Assembly: GCF_001949145.1 (NCBI RefSeq)
Contig: NW_019091356.1
Location: 737,660 to 799,659, forward strand
DNA: 62,000 nucleotides
From: Acanthaster planci
Lineage: Eukaryota > Echinodermata > Asteroidea > Valvatida > Acanthasteridae
Reading direction: 5' to 3'
The notes beneath the pieces were generated by a model. It made no database searches. It had not been told where the DNA came from and worked only from the letters and a program-made list of their open reading frames with translations. This document shows positions 19,701-27,300 of this stretch, in pieces (the first letter of the stretch is position 1; each line of letters starts with the position of its first letter). Position numbers and translations under genes: made by a program.

Positions 19701-22022
19701 TATCAGTGATTTGTTCTGGTGTGCAGGACCATCACCTGTGTTCGCCAAGAGGCAGATCCAATCGGCCTTTATGCCATTGGTAATCCACATCTTGCCACCA
19801 TTGATGACATAATCCCCACCTTGTTTCTCTGCCCTCGTCTGAATACCTAGTGTTGAGATGAACCATAAAAGTTTAGAGTCAAGACCATCTGTGGGCGGCA
19901 TCCTTGCCTCTGATGTCTGTGACCCCTTGGAAAGTTTTGGAAGACCCAATTAATTTGGAATAGATAATGCCTCATGGGGACACATGGCCAAGTGTTTAGG
20001 GTCTGTGGCTTCCAATCATAGAGTTGGAGGTTCGAATCCAGCTGCTGGAAAGCTGTTGGGGCCCTTGGAAAACCACTTCACCCCTGCTTGCCTCTTTCCA
20101 CCCAGGGGTATAAATGGGGACCAGCATTAGCTGGGAAGCAACCTGCGAGGGACTGACATCCTATCCAGGGTAAATAGAAATATTCTCATTCGTTTCACGC
20201 CAAGGAAACCAGAGATAAACACCAGCCTGATGAGCCAAATTGGCTCAGACCAGACTTGCTTTGAATGCCTTCTGGACTTACTTGCTACGTCTGACCCGGA
20301 CCCGACTTCGCTGACACCTAGACAGGCAACGACATCACCAGCAATGGTTGGTGCAAGAAATTGCCTCCTCAGTTCATCACTGCCAAATCTTTGTCAAGTA
20401 CAAATGAAGTAGAAGTGAACCATATATGGTTGATAATAGGAAGTCAGAGTTAACATGGAAGCAGGAGTAAACTTAAACATTCCAAAAACTGTGGACAAAA
20501 ATGACTGACCTTGCCAAAGCAGGTGTAGCCATGTCAGACTGGACACCTATTGCCATGGGAATAGCTCCACATTTGATGTTTCCCAGCTCTTCTGCCATGG
20601 CAATACTGTAGCTGAAATCAAGACCTGATCCACCATACTCTGTAGGACAAACCGGAAAAACAGGTGTCTTGATTTTTTCCCTCAAGTTTCAACAATAAAT
20701 GGTAAAAAAAGGGAATGAAGGGAAGACAACGACAAAAATTTGATGGAAAGAAAAACCGCAAGATGTAATTTTACACGAGAGGACTGAGATTATTTGAGGA
20801 CTAACAGGGAGATGCCAAGTCTCTTATCTGTCTGTTGTATGATGTATTACTGAGAGTACCAAACGGCCTGCTGAAGAGACAAGCTGAAAGTAAGCTTGAG
20901 CGGTTACAATGATTAAAAGCTACAAATCACTTCAGTGCGAAATATGGAAGTTAACTTTTCACATCACATGTAAAATGCTACTGACAAAGACTTCGTGACA
21001 TGAGTAGACATCTGCATGACAGCCCATGACAGTCCATTTATTCTGCACCAACCCAAATCACTCGCTGTCGATACCTGTGGGTTTGTTGAGTCCCAAGAAC
21101 CCAGCCTCGCCGAGTTTCTTGAAGACTTCATGAGATGGGAACTGCCTCTCTGCTTCCCACTGATCCACATAAGGATTAATCTCCTTTTCAATCAGCTAGA
21201 AGGGAACAGGCAAAATAATACACAGTTTCCAGCACAAGGTTACTGATCAAAACAGACAGAATAAGTGTGTTAATTTTGAAAGTAAATAGGGTTAAGTTTA
21301 AAACGTAAAGATAAAATTTATTTTATTTGTTGATAAACATGAATTGTGATGGTCAGTGATCACTCCATATGGATTTTTTCCACATTTTTTCAACCATATC
21401 AACCTTGTTATTTTGATTGTGAAAATAATTTTGCTACTTCTTAGGATAATGTTACCCCTGGCCATGCTGGCCCACGTGCCCTTGCATAATCAGCATGCAT
21501 TACGTCTTGAAAAGGAGGGACTCCTCTAACACTGTGACCGTATAGGTGGTTGTCAGGTCCCTATTTTGCCACTGAGCCTCAACTTGAAGATTTAGGCTAC
21601 TACTGTGAAAAGCAATCTGACTTGAAAGTAATATTTAGGGACCTGGCGACTATACGGTCAAAAAACATGGTCAGGAGCATTAGCATGATTAGTTCTATTA
21701 TCTAATTCTAGGGGTATCAGTTACAGTGATACTAAGTAAGTTACACATTAGAGTTGTAACGTTAGGCATGTTTTGTTAGGTAGGCCTAGGCCTAATATTA
21801 TGACCGAGTACTTAATATTGTCACCTTCCCCAATGACCTCCTCATTTCAACATGCTGATCAGTAAAGATAGACTCATGACGGGTGTCATCAGACCTGTCT
21901 CCCGCAAGTTCAGACTGGGAGGAGGACTTCCGTATCCCAATCTGCAGCGATCGGGCGTCCAATCTCAAAGAACAAGCACATCTGAAAGTGAAACTGCTCC
22001 TAAACAGAAACGTCGCCATCAT
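16706..22022 (-). CDS. Mitochondrial acyl-CoA dehydrogenase family protein (complete spliced gene)
   Basis: An FAD flavoenzyme that introduces a 2,3-double bond into acyl-CoAs and passes electrons to ETF. Exons in transcript order: 22022-21825, 21195-21075, 20639-20510, 20388-20282, 19846-19679, 19434-19261, 18794-18633, 17430-17271 and 16799-16706. All phases join, giving 437 residues, normal for the family. An Arg-rich presequence ([20 protein letters not shown]) predicts mitochondrial import. Then come N-terminal helices (EYGGSGLDF), the beta domain ([37 protein letters not shown]), and C-terminal helices ([31 protein letters not shown]). The MCAD-type catalytic Glu position is Gly here. 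The Glu in QEERM matches the helix-G base of long-chain and isovaleryl enzymes. It resembles the invertebrate 'probable acyl-CoA dehydrogenase 6' group; the substrate is unknown. Confidence 0.93.
16800..17270 (-). other. Intron 8 of acyl-CoA dehydrogenase
   Basis: Donor GTATGA and acceptor CTACAG on the minus strand. No repeat or gene is recognised inside. Confidence 0.6.
17271..17430 (-). CDS. Acyl-CoA dehydrogenase exon 8
   Basis: Encodes [40 protein letters not shown], then [13 protein letters not shown]. LQxxGGxGF and the RFYRD segment are the C-terminal helical-domain signature. Acceptor GTCAG, donor AG|GTATGA. Confidence 0.94.
17431..18632 (-). other. Intron 7 of acyl-CoA dehydrogenase
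   Basis: Carries the 556-bp piggyBac-type element at 17641-18196; the rest is unremarkable. Confidence 0.6.
17637..18200 (+). mobile_element. piggyBac-type non-autonomous element, copy 1 (556 bp plus TTAA duplication)
   Basis: TTAA at 17637-17640 is followed by CCACTGGGG; the far end reads AAGTGG followed by TTAA at 18197-18200. The interior aligns along its length with the reverse complement of 59199-59761. Shared words include AACAAAAGACCGTACTC, TTTTGAAACAGTATACCAC, CACAATCTGGGCTC, AATACTCGGGC and GTGTGGGTGTAAAC. No transposase is encoded. It sits in intron 7 of the dehydrogenase. Confidence 0.85.
18633..18794 (-). CDS. Acyl-CoA dehydrogenase exon 7
   Basis: Encodes [40 protein letters not shown], then [14 protein letters not shown]-x-KQR-x-x-FGKxI-x-x-x-Q-x-V-x-x-x-LAEL is diagnostic of the family. 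Acceptor TCTCAG, donor G|GTGGGT. Confidence 0.95.
18795..19260 (-). other. Intron 6 of acyl-CoA dehydrogenase
   Basis: Contains the inverted-repeat element near 19044-19203 (family shared with 51071). Confidence 0.6.
19044..19203. mobile_element. GTC(A)AC-rich inverted-repeat element, copy 1
   Basis: Begins GTTGTAATCGAGTCAGTCAC, continues with short AAGTCAC-type repeats, and then TTATTTAAATGAACTTTGAC, ending near CACTGACTTGTGAAATAAC. The order and several words match 51071-51351. The right boundary is approximate. Confidence 0.5.
19261..19434 (-). CDS. Acyl-CoA dehydrogenase exon 6 (helix-G Glu)
   Basis: Encodes [40 protein letters not shown], then [21 protein letters not shown]-x-L-x-F-E-D-V-x-V-P is a flavin-domain hallmark. 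The second Glu of EERM aligns with the catalytic base of LCAD and IVD (LERL/QERL). Confidence 0.95.
19679..19846 (-). CDS. Acyl-CoA dehydrogenase exon 5
   Basis: Completes a Ser codon, then encodes [40 protein letters not shown], then [20 protein letters not shown] stacks on FAD in the beta domain. Acceptor ACTAG, donor G|GTATGT. Confidence 0.95.
19966..20252 (+). mobile_element. tRNA-derived SINE
   Basis: There is a degenerate tRNA-like head with an exact pol III B box, GGTTCGAATCC (20031-20041). A long body follows, with GGGTATAAATGGGGACCAGC, GACTGACATCCTATCCAGGG and ACGCCAAGGAAACCAGAGAT. The tail reads CCTGATGAGCCAAATTGGCT. The body words recall widespread metazoan SINE superfamilies, a recollection not a search result. 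It ends about 30 bases from the donor of dehydrogenase exon 4, antisense to that gene. Confidence 0.7.
20282..20388 (-). CDS. Acyl-CoA dehydrogenase exon 4
   Basis: Completes an Arg codon, then encodes [20 protein letters not shown], then [15 protein letters not shown] plus one base. The segment G-V-S-E-x-G-x-G-S-D is the PROSITE-type acyl-CoA dehydrogenase signature that binds FAD and substrate. Acceptor ACAAAG, donor A|GTAAGT. No simple ORF covers it; phase and homology place it. Confidence 0.92.
20510..20639 (-). CDS. Acyl-CoA dehydrogenase exon 3
   Basis: Completes a Glu codon, then encodes [40 protein letters not shown] and LA plus two bases of Arg. E-Y-G-G-x-G is conserved. Acceptor CTACAG, donor AG|GTCAGT. 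Confidence 0.94.
20640..21074 (-). other. Intron 2 of acyl-CoA dehydrogenase
   Basis: No repeat or gene is recognised. Confidence 0.5.
21075..21195 (-). CDS. Acyl-CoA dehydrogenase exon 2
   Basis: Encodes [20 protein letters not shown], then [20 protein letters not shown] plus one base. This is the N-terminal helical domain (E-I-x-P...W-E...L-G-E-x-G-F-L-G). Acceptor TTCTAG, donor G|GTATCG. Confidence 0.94.
21196..21824 (-). other. Intron 1 of acyl-CoA dehydrogenase
   Basis: Contains the 126-bp inverted-repeat element at 21535-21660; nothing else is recognised. Confidence 0.6.
21535..21660. mobile_element. Small inverted-repeat element (about 126 bp)
   Basis: TGACCGTATAGGTGGTTGTC followed by AGGTCCCTATTTT is mirrored at the right end by AATATTTAGGGACCTGGCGA followed by CTATACGGTCA. 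Arms are about 33 bp with a few mismatches. No clear target duplication. Confidence 0.65.
21825..22022 (-). CDS. Acyl-CoA dehydrogenase exon 1 (start, transit peptide)
   Basis: Two ATGs in tandem (22022 and 22019). Encodes [40 protein letters not shown], then [20 protein letters not shown] and RRSLGK. The first 35 residues are rich in Arg, Ser and hydrophobics and poor in acids, as in mitochondrial presequences. [14 protein letters not shown] matches the start of the mature N-terminal helix. Donor AAG|GTGACA, phase 0. Confidence 0.88.
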
Positions 22023-22137
22023 TACGCTTGTTGTTCATACAAAAAAGATACGGCTACGGCCGGGAGTGCAGCAGGTTTCAGGCTAACAAAGCAAAGCCGT
22101 CGCTTCAAAAAGCAAAAGACATTGGTCTTAAAGGGAT

Positions 22138-22315
22138 CAGGTCAACTCGGACCCAAACCAACTCGGACCCATTCCAACTCGGACCCATGCGAACTCGGAC
22201 CCAGTACCAACTCGGACCAACGCCAACTCGGACCCACAACCAACTCGGACCCACGTCAATTCGGACCCACGCTATTTCGGACTCACCTCGAGTCAACTCG
22301 GACCCACTGAGTCTT
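22138..22315 (+). repeat. Tandem array of AACTCGGACCC with 2-7 base spacers
   Basis: About ten copies of AACTCGGACCC or one-base variants, separated by short variable bases (CAAACC, CATTCC, CACAACC). The unit is not a multiple of a codon, and no protein is implied. Confidence 0.85.
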
Positions 22316-22708
22316 ATGGTTGCGTTGCACCAAATACGCGTCCGTTGGCCGAAATAGCGCCGACCCTTAAACCTCGTGAAGAGGTTGGCCTTCATTTTTT
22401 TCGCTGGAAATTCAAGATAATTTTTTCCGCTTGAAATTCAAGATTATGGCCAGATTGATCACTTTTTGTTTCAATTTAATGAACTTTTTTATTCACCTTC
22501 TCCCGAGGATACCCCCCCTATCCAAAATAGGCCCGTATTGTGGGGCTTTTTTGTGAAAGAAATACTCTAAACCGGAAACTATCAATCCCAAATTCGGGAT
22601 TTATATAAATAAATCTATGATCCCTCGTGATTATGGCACGTTTTATTGTAGAAAATAAGAAACTGTGGGATCACAAAATATTAATAATGTATGGAATTCC
22701 GTATCTGC

Positions 22709-22792
22709 CGTCGTGCGTCGCCCGTCGTGCGTCGCCCGTCGTGCGTCGCCCGTCGTGCGTCGCCCGTCGTGCGTCGCCCGTCGTGCGTCGCC
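22709..22792 (+). repeat. 14-bp GC-rich minisatellite, six copies
   Basis: Six head-to-tail copies of CGTCGTGCGTCGCC, identical by eye. Strikingly CpG-rich against AT-rich surroundings. Confidence 0.9.
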
Positions 22793-22795
22793 CGT

Positions 22796-22858
22796 GTTTT
22801 TTTTTGGTCAAGATTGCGGAATACCACTGCGCAATCGGGACCAAAAAAAAAAAAAAAA
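22796..22858. repeat. Hairpin at left edge of the assembly gap
   Basis: A T-tract followed by GGTCAAGATTGCG pairs with CGCAATCGGGACC followed by an A-tract that runs directly into the Ns. The fold and homopolymer probably stopped assembly. Confidence 0.7.
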
Positions 22859-23702
22859 NNNNNNNNNNNNNNNNNNNNNNNNNNNNNNNNNNNNNNNNNN
22901 NNNNNNNNNNNNNNNNNNNNNNNNNNNNNNNNNNNNNNNNNNNNNNNNNNNNNNNNNNNNNNNNNNNNNNNNNNNNNNNNNNNNNNNNNNNNNNNNNNNN
23001 NNNNNNNNNNNNNNNNNNNNNNNNNNNNNNNNNNNNNNNNNNNNNNNNNNNNNNNNNNNNNNNNNNNNNNNNNNNNNNNNNNNNNNNNNNNNNNNNNNNN
23101 NNNNNNNNNNNNNNNNNNNNNNNNNNNNNNNNNNNNNNNNNNNNNNNNNNNNNNNNNNNNNNNNNNNNNNNNNNNNNNNNNNNNNNNNNNNNNNNNNNNN
23201 NNNNNNNNNNNNNNNNNNNNNNNNNNNNNNNNNNNNNNNNNNNNNNNNNNNNNNNNNNNNNNNNNNNNNNNNNNNNNNNNNNNNNNNNNNNNNNNNNNNN
23301 NNNNNNNNNNNNNNNNNNNNNNNNNNNNNNNNNNNNNNNNNNNNNNNNNNNNNNNNNNNNNNNNNNNNNNNNNNNNNNNNNNNNNNNNNNNNNNNNNNNN
23401 NNNNNNNNNNNNNNNNNNNNNNNNNNNNNNNNNNNNNNNNNNNNNNNNNNNNNNNNNNNNNNNNNNNNNNNNNNNNNNNNNNNNNNNNNNNNNNNNNNNN
23501 NNNNNNNNNNNNNNNNNNNNNNNNNNNNNNNNNNNNNNNNNNNNNNNNNNNNNNNNNNNNNNNNNNNNNNNNNNNNNNNNNNNNNNNNNNNNNNNNNNNN
23601 NNNNNNNNNNNNNNNNNNNNNNNNNNNNNNNNNNNNNNNNNNNNNNNNNNNNNNNNNNNNNNNNNNNNNNNNNNNNNNNNNNNNNNNNNNNNNNNNNNNN
23701 NN
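22859..23702. other. Assembly gap (844 N)
   Basis: An unbroken run of N. True length and content are unknown. The flanking repeats are in inverse orientation on the two sides. Confidence 0.99.
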
Positions 23703-23815
23703 GTTAGTATTGGGTCCGAGATGTTTGTGGGTCTGGGTTAGTATTGGGTCCTAGTTGGCATGGGTCCGAGTTGGAGTTGGTTGTGGGTCCGAGTTGGCAT
23801 GGGTCCGAGTTGCCT
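23703..23815 (-). repeat. Inverted array of GGGTCCGAGTT on the right of the gap
   Basis: About six copies of GGGTCCGAGTTGG or variants (TGGGTCCGAG, TGGGTCCTAG). This is the reverse complement of the left array at 22138. Confidence 0.85.
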
Positions 23816-23831
23816 CGAAACCGTCTTAAAG

Positions 23832-24246
23832 ATGTATGGCGCCACCAATTGGCGGATCATTGGCGTTTGACAGCAAAATAAATTACTTCCCTGGCCCTTG
23901 AGCTTCAGCATGCAGCCGGCCGTATCGTCGACGCGACGTGAACAGTAATTGTTATCGAAAGCACGGAAGATGATAAGAAAATCTTACATTTTTGACCTTA
24001 ACCCAAAACTTATCCTCAAGTGCTGAGCTTTAATTGATCGTGTGAATTCAACTGATGTGATGTATTCATTCTGGAAGGCGTCTTTCAGCTCGTATATGTC
24101 ATGAAAATGAGGAGAAATTAATCGAAACAATTTCGGTTTACCGCCGCGCCGGGTGAGACCTCCTTTGGGAAAAGGTACACATCCATTGCTCTTTGAGCCG
24201 TATCCTAGGCAACGTCTCCTGGTTTTATCCACAGCTAAGAGGCGAC
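23832..24246 (+). promoter_or_regulatory. CpG-enriched 5' flank of tetraspanin A
   Basis: Locally richer in CpG than the introns (GGCCGTATCGTCGACGCGAC around 23917). An ACCAATTGG word (a CCAAT box on both strands) lies near 23841. A promoter role is inferred from position upstream of the first exon. Confidence 0.35.
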
Positions 24247-24306
24247 ATGGCTGAACCAAGTGAAAGGGTGTACAGGGCGTTCATTGCTGTCAACTGTGTA
24301 TATTTG
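24247..24306 (+). CDS. Tetraspanin A exon 1
   Basis: MAEPSERVYRAFIAVNCVYL, 20 codons, then donor GTAAGA. Its length equals exon 1 of tetraspanin B, and FIAVNCVYL aligns with [13 protein letters not shown] context is good. Lacks the N-terminal cysteines that are usually palmitoylated. Confidence 0.8.
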
Positions 24307-27300
24307 GTAAGACAATGGCAGTTTCATAAGTAAAAAAGTGATTAAAGATTTTATTTTTGCCAGTTTTGTAGCCCAGTTGCTGCAGCATGGCTAGACCTGT
24401 TTATTGGACCACATCAGATTTATTTGTTTTGTTTGGTTTGTTGTTTTATTTTGTTTCAGTTTGTTCATTTTTTTGTCTGTTGCTGTAAAATACATTGTAT
24501 ATTCCATGATTGGCTTAGCTGCGTTTAACATCTATATTGTTCAGCGCATTGGAACATATAGAAGTCAGCTCAGTAAAAATGAATAAATTATGAAATTCAG
24601 GTTCAGCAGATTAAGTTACATACATACTAACAAATAAAGAATATTTACAACAGTAATTATATTTTTGAGCAACTGGTGAGAAAAAGTCATACATGTATGT
24701 AGCGCTGCTTAAAAAGTAAGTTGGTCAAAAAATTTGCATCATTTTACTGAGTTGCCCACATGCATTTTGACTGGGCTATTTAAACTTTGCCAGCTGAGAC
24801 CTTGTTTGTCCGTGGCCAAACTCAGAGGTCTGTATTCTTGTGTGTAAAATTCATTCTTTCTCCAAAACAAATCAGGTTTTGAGGTTTGGTACATGTACAG
24901 TGTATTTAATTTTTTCCTCTTAAAAAAGATAGATGATAGACACAAGTTTATCACTTCAGTGTACACTGTATGTACTTGGAAAATTGAAAGCCTTGATAGT
25001 TTTCATTAATTCTATAAATCAAAGAAAGGGACTGAGTTAAATCAGGCCTGTCACTAAACTAAAGGGGGAGGGGAGATCAGGACTTGGCCTGTCTGGTGAT
25101 CGAGCAGCTGTCCCCCCATCGGCACAAACAGTAAGCATCATGATCAAATTAGTCTATTTTCATGATGTTCTTTCGGCTGGTTTTTATGCCCCCTTTCAAC
25201 TCAAAGCTGGTGGCAGGGTTAACTTAAAGATATAACAGTGTGACAGCGGGATAAATGAGGAAAGTCACATAACACATTTTGAATTAAAATGATTAAGCAA
25301 CAAATGCAGTTAACAAGTCATTAATATTCGGAAGAGAAAAATCCTGCTTCATTTGATGAGTTTTTAATAAAAGCTCTAGCTCAATGCTCGATTGTCCTGC
25401 TACTGTAAATTTGGCATTGGTGTAAATAATGTTGTTATTCTAGTACTTGGCTTTGTGTTGTGTGACAAGCACTTCATGAATATGTACACATTACGGAAAA
25501 ATGCGTTGAAAAATTTGCCAACATACCGCAGGGCTGAATAGAAGTGGTGTCAAATAATATCCCTGACTCACATGCTCCACTGAATATTGAAATAAAAAGG
25601 GTATCGTGAATTGAAAATATTGAAGTCTGTCTTCTGAGATAAATACATGTACAGATGATGACGGGCAGTAATTGTATGATGTACATTGACCCATTGACCA
25701 GCATAGGTTAATAATGGTCAGATACTGTACCAGTGCATATGCTAGACCAGAAAATGTGAACAGACATGAAACTACGAAAACTTCAAGGGACAAGATAAGT
25801 ACATTTTATAAATCAAGGTTAGTTAAGGCAATTAGGGTTCTTAAACAATATGTAATTTTGTTCACTGGTATGTTTTTGTAAACTTCCCGAAATCTTTTCA
25901 ACTGGAGCTTAGCATTGTTCTGTTAGAGAGGACTCAAAGTACAGGGGTATTAAACCACATACTCTACATGTACGTGAGCGTGAATGATTTTGACTGGAAC
26001 TGCTCCAACTGAACCCATATTCTGTCTCGTTACGATTCCACTGGCTGGTTTCTGCCTGCAGGCATCATTGCAGTGCATTATTCCCTGCATAATGGGGGGT
26101 ATATTGATTGACCTAGACACCTGTGTGATTGAGTCAGGGGTGTGCTCAAGGGAGATTGCTCTGTTACCAGCCCATGATAACCCATCACATAGAGGTTGGT
26201 TCTGTACTTTTTCACCATGCTCATAAATGGCACTGTAATGTTTTCTCTGGGAGTGTGATTGTCAGCCTGCAGATAATTACAGTGGATGTGTTTACATTGA
26301 TTGAAGCCTTCTAATGGTGATGAATTGACTCTTGACAATGGTTCAGCGTGATGAAGATGATAAAAGTGACGATGCTTGTACACAGGTACCTGTAGCATAC
26401 ACGTGCACCTGTAACTCTGAAATTTAGGACAAATACGTGTAGATCCAAGACAACTGTATCATTTATTCTTGGCAAAGTCATATAAAAATACATTTAAAAA
26501 AATAGAAAACATTTTTAAATCTTTGGAGTGGAAATATTTGTACCAGGAAACGGTACAAGTCTGACCATAATCTGCCTGTGCCTTATTATTCTCTAAACTT
26601 CTGATTTAACAACACCCAACAACAGTAATAAAATTCCCTTTTATGAATTTACAAATTTTTACCTTGGCTACTTTCAGTCAGCCACATGTGTTTGCTTTCA
26701 GATGTGCTTGGGGGAATCCAAATGCAAAATTCTGTAATTTATCACTTGGCTGCGTGACAGAATTACTCATACGGTGTTGGCAACGTCACAATCTTATCAT
26801 CATTCATGCTGATTAATTCCTGGCCCTTGATCAGTGCTGGTTGCAGTTGGAAGTACCTCCCAAAATGATATGATGCAAGTTGGTGTATTCTCCACGAACA
26901 ATTTTGGCATATGCCGCACTATAAGCATCAAGAGGGAAATGACATTTCCTAAGGGGCTGCTTGAATACAACAAAATATATTGCAGCGTTTGCTATTACCA
27001 TTTGAGTTAAAGTGCCAAAGAAATGATGAAGGTAGTTGTTATTGACCAGGGAAATATGCGGATTTCCTGGATTAGGTCTGCCTTATTTATTTGGGGGAAA
27101 AACTGAAAAATCTTGTCCATCTGCGCTTCGTCCTTTATTTTTTGGCCACACTCCGAAAAGCGTCAAGAATGTTGCAGCACAAGTAAAGATTTTTTCCCTT
27201 ACAAATTTGATAACAGTTGTGAATATTTTAAATAATTTTCATTTTGTTGTAGGTTTTGGATTGGAGACTTTTGCTCATAAAGCATTTGTTTAGTTGTGTT

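Larger units (their letters stand above)
22125..23831. mobile_element. Putative foldback / Mutator-like non-autonomous element spanning the assembly gap
   Basis: A 9-base direct repeat GTCTTAAAG flanks the unit (22125-22133 and 23823-23831). Inside it, the left end is GGATCAGGTCAACTCGGACC and the reverse complement of the right end is GGTTTCGAGGCAACTCGGAC. These are similar apart from small indels. Each terminal region is an array of the 11-base word AACTCGGACCC, direct on the left (22138-22315) and inverted on the right (23703-23815). The middle holds a 14-bp minisatellite, a hairpin and 844 Ns. No transposase can be seen, though the gap could hide one. Confidence 0.65.

Noticed and set aside
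22627-23754. Open frames of 338-375 codons
   Set aside because: They consist mainly of X codons read through the N gap, plus the CpG-rich 14-mer; no protein evidence.
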